Origin: Amycolatopsis sp. CA-126428
GTDB lineage: Bacteria > Actinomycetota > Actinomycetes > Mycobacteriales > Pseudonocardiaceae
Assembly (NCBI RefSeq): GCF_002904335.1
Contig: NZ_PPHF01000139.1
Span: 1-64,000 of the forward strand
Direction: 5' to 3'
Length of the DNA: 64,000 bases
Positions within the stretch are counted from its first letter, which is position 1; every line of letters begins with the position of its first letter. Positions 1 to 7,668 of this stretch are shown here, in pieces. The notes below the pieces were generated by a model, which saw only the letters and a program-made list of their open reading frames with translations, ran no database searches and was not told the DNA's origin. Both the position numbers and the translations under genes were made by a program.

Positions 1-70
1 AGAACCGGCCACAGCCGCCCCGCCCCGCCGGTCGGCGCCCTCAAGACCCCCGTTCGACACCAGCCACCTA

Positions 71-1010
71 GGGCGTGTCTGACAAACGTTCCGGCTCAGT
101 GCTGGGATGCTGCTGTTCGTCGCGGTTTCAGTTGCTTTCGGATGCTCAGCGGGCGTTGATCGAGGATCTGCTGCCGGTCCGGACCGGTAAGCGCGGGCGT
201 CCGTTCTCGGATGCGCGGGCGATGGTCGAAGGGATCATCTACCGGTATCGGTGCGGGCTGGCGTGGCGTGATGTGCCGGCGGTGTTCGGTCCGTGGCAGA
301 CGATCTGGACTTGGCATCGCCGGATGGCCGGCGATGGAACCTGGGACATCGTGCTGCAACGGCTGCTCACCGAGGCCGATGCCGCGGGTCTGGCGGACTG
401 GTCGGTGTCGGTGGATTACATGATCGCGCGGGCGCATCAGCACGCCACCAACATCACCCGCCTCACAGGGGGCTGGGTCGAACTACACGGATCTGCTGAC
501 CGAGCCGCCTGATCACGCGATCGGCCGCTCCCGCGGCGGCTGGAGCACCAAGGTGCACCACCTCGTCGACGGGAACGGCCGGCCACTGGTGACGTTGGTC
601 GGGCCCGGGCAGGCCGGGGACGCCCCGATGTTTCCGCACCTGATGCGGCACCTGCGGATCCGTCGCGCGGGACGCGGCCGGACCCGCACCCGCCCTGATC
701 GCGTCCGCGCCGACAAGGCTTACTCTTCGCGGGCGATCCGCGGCCATCTGCGTGACCGTGGCATCGCCGCGGTGATCCCGGAGCCTGCCGATCAGGCGGG
801 GCACCGCAAACGCCGCGGGTCCTGCGGCGGTCGTCCACCAGCCTTCGATGCGGTTGACTACCGCGGCCGCAACGTGGTCGAGCGAGGGTTCAACCTGCTC
901 AAGCAGTGGCGTGGCCTGGCGACTCGGTACGACAAGTTGGCCCTCGTCTACCGGTCAGCAGTCGTCCTGCATGCCGTGGTCACCTGGACCAAGGCATTGT
1001 CAGACACGCC
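71..1010. mobile_element. Decayed IS5-family (IS427-type) insertion sequence
   Basis: Terminal inverted repeats are visible: GGGCGTGTCTGACAA at the left end (71-85) and its complement, short by one outer C, at the right end (997-1010). The left flank ends in CTA and the right flank begins TAG, so the element sits in a CTAG target with a TA duplication, the preference of the IS427 subgroup. The right repeat lacks its outermost base, and the transposase inside is frameshifted. The copy therefore looks immobile unless a transposase is supplied in trans and the shortened end is tolerated. Confidence 0.85.
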
Positions 1011-1012
1011 TA
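75..1012 (+). pseudogene. IS5-family DDE transposase, frameshifted
   Basis: The first part (75-512) carries the DUF4096-type N-terminus and the first catalytic Asp region (VDYMIARAHQH). It stops at a TGA at 510. The conserved remainder (DHAIGRSRGG, the second Asp in DKAYSSRAIR, and the Glu in NVVERGFNLLKQWRG) continues in the +1 frame from about 513. IS427 relatives are often expressed by a -1 programmed shift, but the shift needed here is +1, so decay is more likely than recoding. The final SDTP codons should end at a TAG made by the insertion site. One C lost from the right end removes that stop, and the frame runs on into the next gene. Confidence 0.8.
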
Positions 1013-1137
1013 GACGCGTCCGGCAAGTGATCCGGTCGGATTGCGGCGTGGTTGGCCGCGATGAGTCGGCGGCCGCAACCGGAACATCCTTCTCCGTTTT
1101 CCGGTACCGTGGCGGCAGCCCGCCGAAGGAGGCCGCC

Positions 1138-1497
1138 GTGGGATACCGAGTCCCCTTGCCGAAGAACGCCGTCCACCGCTTCAACACCTGCGTCGGCGCG
1201 CTCCGGACGTCGCCGCGCTGGGGGCCGATGGTCCGCCGCCACCTCACCGAGATCACCTACACGGGCCGGCGGTCGGGGCGCACCTTCCGCACTCCGGTCG
1301 GCTATCGGCAAGCCGGCGATGTCGTCACCATCGGCGTGATGATGCCCGACGCGAAGTCGTGGTGGCGCAACTTCACCGGCGACGGCGGCCCGCTCACCCT
1401 CGAACTCGGCGACACCGGCCGCAGCGGGCACGCGGTCGCGCGCCGCGATGCGAAGGGGCGGGTCACCGTGACCGTCCACCTCGACGGCGAAGCCTAG
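1138..1497 (+). CDS. Nitroreductase/deazaflavin (F420)-dependent family protein
   Basis: A 119-residue protein containing the RHLTEITYTGRRSGRTFRTPV stretch seen in the DUF385/Ddn-like split-barrel family, whose members bind F420 or related flavins. The GTG at 1138 is chosen because AAGGA (1126-1130) lies 7 bases upstream. The open frame extends much further upstream, but that part is transposase sequence. It ends with a TAG whose CTAG is shared with the stop of the convergent TetR gene. Family assignment rests on the motif only; the substrate is unknown, and the protein is shorter than typical Ddn proteins (about 140-150 aa). Confidence 0.65.
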   Translation: MGYRVPLPKNAVHRFNTCVGALRTSPRWGPMVRRHLTEITYTGRRSGRTFRTPVGYRQAGDVVTIGVMMPDAKSWWRNFTGDGGPLTLELGDTGRSGHAVARRDAKGRVTVTVHLDGEA

Positions 1498-2069
1498 CCG
1501 GGCTGCGCGGCCATCCCGTGCCAGAGCAGCTCGGCGAGGTCCGCCGCATCGCCCTTCCAATCGCCCTCCGGGTCGAGCCACAGCAGGCCGCCCAGTCCCC
1601 GCATGACCAGCACCGGGGTCAGGCCCGGCCGGACCGTCCCGGCCGCCACGTTGGCTCCGAGCATCGCCGACACCGCGCCGAGCATGTCCTCGTAAGCGTC
1701 GCCCGGCAGCTCGCCCCGGAACGCGGTCGCGGTCCGCAGCGCGTCGGCCAGCCCCTTCTTCGTCATCATGTAGTGGGCGACGTGGTCGGTCACCCAGACC
1801 CGGAAGGCTTCGTCCGGGGCGTGCTTCTCCAGCAGCACCGGCACGACTTCCACGATGTGCCGGACCTCGCGCCGGTAGACCGCCAGGATCAGCGACTCCG
1901 GCGTCGGGAAGTGCCGGTAGACCGTGCCGACGCCGACCTCGGCCTGCTTGGCGATCGCGTTGAACGAGACCTCGCCCGTGTCGGCCAGCGAGGCCGCCGC
2001 GGCGGCGAGGATGCGCTCGTGGTTGCGCCGCGTGTCCGCGCGGCGGGGGCTGACCGATCCGGTCGTCAT
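1494..2069 (-). CDS. TetR-family transcriptional regulator
   Basis: A 191-residue TetR-type repressor. The N-terminal helix-turn-helix is clear at about residues 28-58 (AIAKQAEVGVGTVYRHFPT), followed by an all-helical ligand-binding domain typical of the family. It is transcribed away from the molybdenum hydroxylase operon starting at 2265. The 195-bp gap holds two near-identical 18-bp palindromes, so it probably represses that operon and itself, with a substrate or product of the hydroxylase as ligand (inference). Its stop codon overlaps that of the upstream convergent gene by 4 bases. Confidence 0.88.
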   Translation of the reverse strand: MTTGSVSPRRADTRRNHERILAAAAASLADTGEVSFNAIAKQAEVGVGTVYRHFPTPESLILAVYRREVRHIVEVVPVLLEKHAPDEAFRVWVTDHVAHYMMTKKGLADALRTATAFRGELPGDAYEDMLGAVSAMLGANVAAGTVRPGLTPVLVMRGLGGLLWLDPEGDWKGDAADLAELLWHGMAAQPG

Positions 2070-2113
2070 CGTTCCTCCCGGTGGTCGTGCCGTCCCGCTG
2101 AATCTAGCCGAGT

Positions 2114-2130
2114 GCTGGAGCAGCTCCAGC
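2114..2130. promoter_or_regulatory. 17-bp inverted repeat between tetR and hydroxylase operon
   Basis: Arms GCTGGAG and CTCCAGC separated by CAG, lying 45 bases before the tetR start codon on its coding side. It differs from the two 18-bp operators downstream. It could be an RNA hairpin in the tetR leader or a separate binding site. Confidence 0.4.
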
Positions 2131-2148
2131 CCCTGCAGTTCGTTGCCA

Positions 2149-2166
2149 AGCGGATTGTAATCCGCT
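2149..2166. promoter_or_regulatory. Putative TetR operator 1
   Basis: AGCGGATTGTAATCCGCT: 8-base arms in perfect symmetry around GT. The same 18-base frame recurs 36 bp downstream (centre to centre), in the gap between the TetR gene and the operon it faces. Confidence 0.75.
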
Positions 2167-2184
2167 AGCCTCGCGACCGAGTGA

Positions 2185-2202
2185 AGCGGATGAGTATCCG
2201 CT
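2185..2202. promoter_or_regulatory. Putative TetR operator 2
   Basis: AGCGGATGAGTATCCGCT: 7-base arms identical to operator 1 (AGCGGAT...ATCCGCT) with a different 4-base centre. It would overlap a more upstream possible GTG start (2181) of the 2Fe-2S gene, which is one reason to prefer the start at 2265. Confidence 0.75.
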
Positions 2203-2264
2203 CCCGCCCTTCACCGCCCCACCACACCGTCGGGCAGTCCGCCCGGCTCCGCGGAAAGAGACCA

Positions 2265-2717
2265 GTGGAAATCTCACTCCAAGTCAACGGCAAAACCGAA
2301 CACCTGGACGTCGATCCCGGCGTCACGCTCCTGGACGCCCTGCGCGAGCGCCTCGCCGTCACCGGCCCGAAGAAGGGCTGCGACCGCGGGCAGTGCGGCG
2401 CCTGCACCGTGCACGTCGACGGCCGGCCCGTGCTTTCGTGCCTCACCCTGGCCGCGACCGTCAAGAAGCCGGTGACCACCGTCGAAGGACTGTCCACTGA
2501 GGACGGGCTGCACCCGGTGCAGCAGGCGTTCGTCGACCAGGACGCCCTGCAGTGCGGGTTCTGCACCGCCGGGCAGATCATGTCGGCGGTCGCCGCCGTC
2601 GAGCAGGACGTCGACGACGTGCGGGAGTTCATGTCCGGCAACCTCTGCCGGTGCGCGGCCTACCCGAACATCGTCAAGGCCGTCGAGCAGGCGAGGCGGG
2701 CCGATGCGTCCCTTTGA
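2265..2717 (+). CDS. Molybdenum hydroxylase 2Fe-2S subunit (XdhC/CoxS/PaoA type)
   Basis: The 150-residue small subunit of a xanthine dehydrogenase-family enzyme, which passes electrons from the Mo centre through two 2Fe-2S clusters to FAD. The plant-type ferredoxin motif (CDRGQCGACTVHV, then SCLTL) is in the N-terminal half. The second cluster motif (CGFCTAGQ ... CRCAAY) is in the C-terminal helical domain. The GTG at 2265 fits the family N-terminus (VEISLQVNG) and follows GAAAGAG at 2253-2259. No Tat signal is present, unlike E. coli PaoA, so a cytoplasmic enzyme is implied. It overlaps the next gene by 14 bases. Confidence 0.9.
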   Translation: MEISLQVNGKTEHLDVDPGVTLLDALRERLAVTGPKKGCDRGQCGACTVHVDGRPVLSCLTLAATVKKPVTTVEGLSTEDGLHPVQQAFVDQDALQCGFCTAGQIMSAVAAVEQDVDDVREFMSGNLCRCAAYPNIVKAVEQARRADASL

Positions 2718-3666
2718 GCTGACCGCACCCACCACCGTCGAGGCGGCGGTCGCCACGCCCGGCACGTACCTGGCCGGCGGGACGACCCTGGTCGACCTCA
2801 TGAAGCTGGACGTCCTGACGCCGGACCACGTCCTGGACATCAACGACGTTCCGCTGCGCGGCATCGACACCACCGACGGGCTGCGCTTCGGCGCGCTCGA
2901 GCGGATGGGCGCCATCGCCGCCCACCCCGGCGTTTATCCGGCGATCTCGCGAGCCCTGCTGCTGAGCGCGTCCCAGCAGCTGCGGAACATGGCCAGCATC
3001 GGCGGGAACCTGCTGCAGCGCACGCGCTGCTCGTACTTCCGCGACATCGCCATGCCGTGCAACAAGCGCGTTCCGGGCAGCGGCTGTTCCGCGATCACCG
3101 GCGCGAACCGGATGCACGCGATCCTCGGCGCCAGCGAGTCGTGCGTGGCGACGCACGCCAGCGACGTCGCCGTCGCCCTGGTCGCCCTCGATGCCCGCCT
3201 GCGGCTGGCGGACGCGACCGGCACCCGCGAGGTCGCGCTCGGCGACTTCTACCAGCTGCCCGGCGACACCCCCGCCGTGGAGAACGACCTGCGCCCCGGC
3301 GAACTGATCACCGAGGTCATCGTGCCGCGGCTGGACTGGGCCGTGAACTCCACCTACGTGAAGGTTCGCGACCGGCAGTCCTACGAGTTCGCGCTGTGCT
3401 CCGCCGCCGTCGCGCTCGACGTCCGGGACGGGGTCGTCGCCGACGCCCGGGTTGCGGCCGGCGGCGTCGGGACGGTGCCGTGGCGGCTGCCGGCCGTCGA
3501 AGCGGCCCTGCGGGGCGGCCCGGCGACCGAGGCCGCCTTCGAAGCGGCCGCGGCCGCGGCCGCCGACGGCGCACTACCGTTGTCCGAGAACGGGTTCAAG
3601 GTGACGCTGCTGCAGCGGACCATCATCCGAGCGCTGCTCGAACTGACCGAGGGGAGCTCCCGATGA
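2704..3666 (+). CDS. Molybdenum hydroxylase FAD subunit with extra 4Fe-4S site (PaoB type)
   Basis: A 320-residue CoxM/PaoB-like subunit. The FAD-binding half contains ASIGGNLLQRTRC. A four-cysteine insertion (C109, C119, C128, C147, within TRCSYFRDIAMPCNKR and GSGC ... SESC) matches the region that binds an additional 4Fe-4S cluster in E. coli PaoB and 4-hydroxybenzoyl-CoA reductase-like enzymes. Electrons are delivered here from the 2Fe-2S subunit and passed to an acceptor. Its ATG lies inside the end of the preceding gene, and its TGA overlaps the ATG of the Mo subunit, indicating translational coupling. Confidence 0.9.
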   Translation: MRPFELTAPTTVEAAVATPGTYLAGGTTLVDLMKLDVLTPDHVLDINDVPLRGIDTTDGLRFGALERMGAIAAHPGVYPAISRALLLSASQQLRNMASIGGNLLQRTRCSYFRDIAMPCNKRVPGSGCSAITGANRMHAILGASESCVATHASDVAVALVALDARLRLADATGTREVALGDFYQLPGDTPAVENDLRPGELITEVIVPRLDWAVNSTYVKVRDRQSYEFALCSAAVALDVRDGVVADARVAAGGVGTVPWRLPAVEAALRGGPATEAAFEAAAAAAADGALPLSENGFKVTLLQRTIIRALLELTEGSSR

Positions 3667-5837
3667 TCACCCGGCTGGACGCGCCGCTGAAGGTCACCGG
3701 CGAGGCCAAGTACGGCGCCGACCACGCCTTTTCCGGCATGGTCTACGGCTACGTCCTGCTCAGCACGGTCGCGCACGGCGAGATCGAGGCCGTGGACGCC
3801 ACCGCGGCGAAGAGCGCGCCCGGCGTGCTCGAGGTCTACACGCCGTTCGACCCGCTGACGCTGCAGACCCCGAGCATGCCGCCCTTCGGCGAGACGTGGG
3901 TTCCGTTGCAGAACAAGGAAGTCACCTACTACGGCCAGCCGATCGGCTTCGTCGTCGCGGAGACGTTCGAGCAGGCCCGGGACGCCGCGACCCTCGTCGA
4001 GGTCGCCTACCGCGAGCTGCCCGCCCGGACCTCGCTCGCCGAACACCTCGACTCGGCCGAACCCGCGCCGCCGGCCATGGACGGCGCACCGCCGGAAATC
4101 GAGGTGCTCGAAGACGGCGTCGAATCCTTCGATGCCGCCCTGGCCGCGAGCCCGGTAGTGGTCGAGGCGACCTACACGACCGCGACGCAGAACCACGCCG
4201 CGATGGAGCCGCACTCCGCGGTCGCGGTGTGGGACGACGGCGAGCTGACCATCTACAGCGGGAACCAGGCGTCGAACATGCAGGCGGCGGAGGTGGCCAC
4301 GGCGCTCGCCCTGGCACCGGAAGCCGTCCGCGCGGTCAACCCGTTCGTCGGCGGCGCGTTCGGCGGCAAGGGGCGGACGTCCACGCCGGCGTTCCTGGCC
4401 GCGGCCGCGGCCCGCGCCCTCGGCCGGCCGGTGAAGGCCGCGCTCACCCGCGAACAGGTCTTCACCGCCACCGCCGGCCGGGCCGCGACGGTGCAGAAGC
4501 TCACGCTCGGCGCCGAGCCGGACGGCACCCTGGTGGCCCTGCGCCACGACTCGTGGTGCCACACCGACACCGCCCGGTCGTTCGTCGAACCGACGTCGCA
4601 CGGCACCTCGCGCGAGTGGTACGCCACGAAGAACCTGTCCATCTCCCAGAAGATCGTGCCGCTGAACGTCCCGCCGACGACGTTCATGCGGGCTCCCGGC
4701 GAGGCACCGGGGTCGTTCGCGCTGGAGAGCGCGGTCGACGAGCTCGCCGTGAAGCTGGGCATGGACCCGATCGAGCTGCGCGTCCGCAACAACTCGACCG
4801 CCCCGCCCGGCCACGACCTGCAGTGGTCGAGCAAGCACCTCGACGAGTGCTTCCGCATCGGCGCGGACCGCTTCGGCTGGGCGCACCGCCCGGCGGGCTC
4901 CCGCACCGACGGCGACTGGCTCGTCGGCATGGGCGTGGCCACCGCGGTGTTCCCGGCCCTGCGGTTCCCGGCCACCGTCGGCATCACGCTGCGGGCGGAC
5001 GACACCGCCGTCGTCGCGACGAGCGGCGCGGACCCCGGCACCGGCCTGCTGACCGTGCTCTCCCTGGTGGGCGCCGAATCGCTGGACATCCCGGCGGACC
5101 GGATCACCCCGCGCCTCGGCGACTCGGCCCTCCCGCCGGGCGGCATGTCCGGCGGCTCGACGGCGACGGCGAGCGCCGGCACGGCGATCATGCTCGCCGC
5201 CACCAAGGCGATCGACGAACTGACCGCGCTCGCCGCCGACCCCGGCTCGCCGTTCGCCGGGCGGGAGGTCACCTACGCCGACGGCCGCGTCTTCGCCGGC
5301 GGCGAGTCGATGACCTTCGGCGAGCTGCTGCGGACCGTGGGACGCGAAACGCTCGAGGTGACCGGGACGTCGGCGCCCGGGGAGGAGCTGACCAAGCACT
5401 CCTTCGCCTCGTGGGGCGCCCAGTTCGTCGAGGTCCGGGTGCACAAGTGGACGCGCGAGGCGCGGGTGTCGCGGATGCTCGGCGTGTTCGACGCGGGCCG
5501 GATCATCAACGACAAGGCGGCCCGCAGCCAGATCATGGGCGGCATGATCTGGGGTGTCTCGGCCGCGCTGCACGAGGGCCTGGAGATCGAGGCGAACGGC
5601 CGGCTCGCCAACGGCGACTTCGCGAGCTACCTGCTCCCGGTCAACGCCGACATCCCCGAGGTCGGCGTCCATTTCGTCGAGTACCCGGACACCCTGCACA
5701 ACGCGGTCGGTGCGCGAGGCCTCGGCGAGATCGGCACGGTCGGCATGGCGGCGGCGGTCGCCAACGCCGTGTACAACGCCACCGGCATCCGGGTCCGGCA
5801 CATCCCGATCACCATCGAGGACCTCCTCGAAGGCTGA
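3663..5837 (+). CDS. Molybdenum hydroxylase large (molybdopterin-binding) subunit, PaoC/XdhA type
   Basis: A 724-residue catalytic subunit binding molybdopterin cytosine dinucleotide. The N-terminal a/b hammerhead domain (LDAPLKVTGEAKYGAD) is followed by the Mo-binding domains, with GGAFGGKG, an RAPGEAPG motif and the C-terminal ARGLGEIG that supplies the base-catalytic Glu. The ATG at 3663 overlaps the previous stop (ATGA); the open frame upstream of it is out-of-register with any homologous sequence. The subunit order Fe-S, FAD, Mo equals paoABC, so an aldehyde or N-heterocycle hydroxylase is likely, but the substrate cannot be read from sequence. No XdhC-like maturation gene is adjacent. 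Confidence 0.9.
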   Translation: MITRLDAPLKVTGEAKYGADHAFSGMVYGYVLLSTVAHGEIEAVDATAAKSAPGVLEVYTPFDPLTLQTPSMPPFGETWVPLQNKEVTYYGQPIGFVVAETFEQARDAATLVEVAYRELPARTSLAEHLDSAEPAPPAMDGAPPEIEVLEDGVESFDAALAASPVVVEATYTTATQNHAAMEPHSAVAVWDDGELTIYSGNQASNMQAAEVATALALAPEAVRAVNPFVGGAFGGKGRTSTPAFLAAAAARALGRPVKAALTREQVFTATAGRAATVQKLTLGAEPDGTLVALRHDSWCHTDTARSFVEPTSHGTSREWYATKNLSISQKIVPLNVPPTTFMRAPGEAPGSFALESAVDELAVKLGMDPIELRVRNNSTAPPGHDLQWSSKHLDECFRIGADRFGWAHRPAGSRTDGDWLVGMGVATAVFPALRFPATVGITLRADDTAVVATSGADPGTGLLTVLSLVGAESLDIPADRITPRLGDSALPPGGMSGGSTATASAGTAIMLAATKAIDELTALAADPGSPFAGREVTYADGRVFAGGESMTFGELLRTVGRETLEVTGTSAPGEELTKHSFASWGAQFVEVRVHKWTREARVSRMLGVFDAGRIINDKAARSQIMGGMIWGVSAALHEGLEIEANGRLANGDFASYLLPVNADIPEVGVHFVEYPDTLHNAVGARGLGEIGTVGMAAAVANAVYNATGIRVRHIPITIEDLLEG

Positions 5838-5841
5838 CGGG

Positions 5842-5873
5842 GCGGGCAGGGCGTCCCCGGACGCCCTGCCCGC
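5842..5873 (+). terminator. Strong hairpin terminator after the Mo hydroxylase operon
   Basis: GCGGGCAGGGCGTCC pairs perfectly with GGACGCCCTGCCCGC across a CC loop, starting four bases after the TGA. There is no T-run, which is usual for actinobacterial hairpin terminators. Confidence 0.8.
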
Positions 5874-6035
5874 ACCGCACCAGGAATGCACGGTGCCGCC
5901 CCTTGTCCGGTCGATCCGGGCCGGCGCCGTTATCCATCCGCGACAACCTCGGAGACGGAACGCCCATGACGGCGGCCCGTCCGCGGTCCTAGGCTGACGG
6001 GCGCTTCCCCCGACAGTCCACGAAGGGACCCCCGC

Positions 6036-7466
6036 ATGTCCGACCCCGTCGTCCCCACCACATCCGGCGCGGTCCGCGGTCAGGTCACCCCCGCCGGCGT
6101 GGTGCTCTTCCGCGGCATCCCGTACGCCGCCGCGCCCGAAGGCGAGCTGCGCTTCGCCGAACCCGTCCCGGCCCCGCCGTGGGAGGGCGTCCGCGAGACG
6201 CGGAGACCCGGACCGACGGCGCCGCAACGCCGTCACGACGTACCCGGCCTCGACCTGACCCCGCTCTCCGGCACCGGCTGGCGCCCGGGGCCGGAGTACC
6301 TGACGGTCGACGTCTGGACGCCGCAGCCGGGCGCCGCCTCCCTGCCGGTGCTGGTGTTCGTGCACGGCGGCGCGTTCCTCGGCGGCACCGGGTCCGCCGC
6401 GGTCCACGACGGCACGGCGTTCGCCCGCGCCGGCGCGGTGCTGGTGACCGTGCAGTACCGCCTCGGCATCGACGGGTTCCTCCCCCTCGACGGCGGGGCG
6501 ACCAACCTCGGCCTGCGCGACCAGCTCGCGGCGCTGCACTGGGTGCAGGAGAACATCGCCGCGTTCGGCGGCGACCCCGCCAACGTCACCCTCTTCGGCG
6601 CGGCGTCGGGGGCCGTCAGCGTCTCCTGCCTGCTCGGCTCGCCGTTGTCGGCCGGGCTCTTCCACCGCGCGATCGTCCAAAGCGGACACCCGGACATGGT
6701 GCGCGACAGCGTCCAGGCCCGGCGGCTGGCCAAGGTGGTCGCCGACGAGCTCAAGGCGGAACCGACGGCGGAGGCGTTCCGCAAGGTCTCGACCGAGCAG
6801 CTGCTCGACGCCCAGGACGCGGTCCTCCGCCCGGGCGGCGCGCCCGACCTGCGCGACGCACTGGGCTACGACCGCGGCTACGGCCTGAGCCCCTTCCTCC
6901 CGATGGTCGGCGACGACGTCCTGCCCCAGCACCCGGCCAAGGCGATCAAGGCGGGCGCGGGCCGGGACGTCGACCTGATCGCCGGCAGCTGCAGCGAAGA
7001 GATGCGGCTCTACCTGGTGCCGACGGGTGCCCTCGAAGCGGTCACCGACGACCAGGCGGTGGCCTCCCTGGCGGTCTCGCACCCGGACCCGGCGGGCGTG
7101 CTGTACGCGTACGGCCTCGGATCGGGCCGCACGGCGGGCGAGGTCCTCGTGGAAGCCCTGACGGACCTGGTCTTCCGCGACGGCGTGCGCGACCTCGCCG
7201 AGCACCACACCGGCCGGACGTTCAGGTACGAGTTCGAGTGGGGCTCGCCCCTGCTCGAAGGCCGGCTGGGTGCGTGCCACGGGCTGGAGCTGCCGTTCGT
7301 GTTCGGCGCATTGGATGCGCTTTCGGGGCCGCGAGGCCTGCTCGGCGAGAACCCCCCGCACGAGCTGGCGGCCGAGCTGAACGGTGCCTGGCACCGCTTC
7401 GCCACGACGGGTTCGCCGGGCTGGGCGGAGTACACCGGCGAGGACACGATGTTCCACGCGTACTGA
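6036..7466 (+). CDS. Type-B carboxylesterase homologue with displaced nucleophile
   Basis: A 476-residue a/b-hydrolase of the carboxylesterase/p-nitrobenzyl esterase family: LFRGIPYAAAPEGELRF near the N-terminus, the oxyanion-hole motif FVHGGAFLGG, GGDPANVTLFG, and the His region GACHGLELPFVFG. The nucleophile elbow normally reads GESAG but here reads G188-A-A-S-G192. Position 190, where the catalytic Ser belongs, is Ala, and a Ser occupies 191. The acidic (SCSEEM) and His members look intact. It may be inactive, use the shifted Ser, or serve a binding role. It stands alone between a terminator and a kinase gene, with no signal peptide. Confidence 0.85.
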   Translation: MSDPVVPTTSGAVRGQVTPAGVVLFRGIPYAAAPEGELRFAEPVPAPPWEGVRETRRPGPTAPQRRHDVPGLDLTPLSGTGWRPGPEYLTVDVWTPQPGAASLPVLVFVHGGAFLGGTGSAAVHDGTAFARAGAVLVTVQYRLGIDGFLPLDGGATNLGLRDQLAALHWVQENIAAFGGDPANVTLFGAASGAVSVSCLLGSPLSAGLFHRAIVQSGHPDMVRDSVQARRLAKVVADELKAEPTAEAFRKVSTEQLLDAQDAVLRPGGAPDLRDALGYDRGYGLSPFLPMVGDDVLPQHPAKAIKAGAGRDVDLIAGSCSEEMRLYLVPTGALEAVTDDQAVASLAVSHPDPAGVLYAYGLGSGRTAGEVLVEALTDLVFRDGVRDLAEHHTGRTFRYEFEWGSPLLEGRLGACHGLELPFVFGALDALSGPRGLLGENPPHELAAELNGAWHRFATTGSPGWAEYTGEDTMFHAY

Positions 7467-7539
7467 CGGCGCGCCGCGGGCTCGGCTCGCCGCAACCTCC
7501 GCGCGGGGCGGCGCCGACGCACCCCTCATCTCCCTGTGC

Positions 7540-7562
7540 GACCGGTTGATCACGAACCGGTC
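7540..7562. promoter_or_regulatory. Inverted repeat upstream of orphan histidine kinase
   Basis: Arms GACCGGTT and AACCGGTC separated by 7 bases, in the 202-bp gap before the kinase start at 7669. It could be an operator or a leader hairpin; no cognate regulator is adjacent. Confidence 0.4.
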
Positions 7563-7668
7563 GGGGGCTTTGCTCCAGCGGGCTGGCTCCGGGCCGGGAC
7601 GGTTGACTATCCCCCTGCTCCGCTGCCACGCTCAGGCGCCCGGACGGCCGGATGAATGGGGACCACCG

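Noticed and set aside
71..1010. Functional IS with programmed frameshifting
   Set aside because: The shift needed is +1, no slippery heptamer for -1 was found at the junction, and the right end lacks a base.
3381..7553. A very long minus-strand open frame of about 1390 codons
   Set aside because: It is antisense to the hydroxylase FAD and Mo subunits and the esterase, has Arg/Gly/Ala-rich content typical of high-GC shadow frames, and no recognisable domain.
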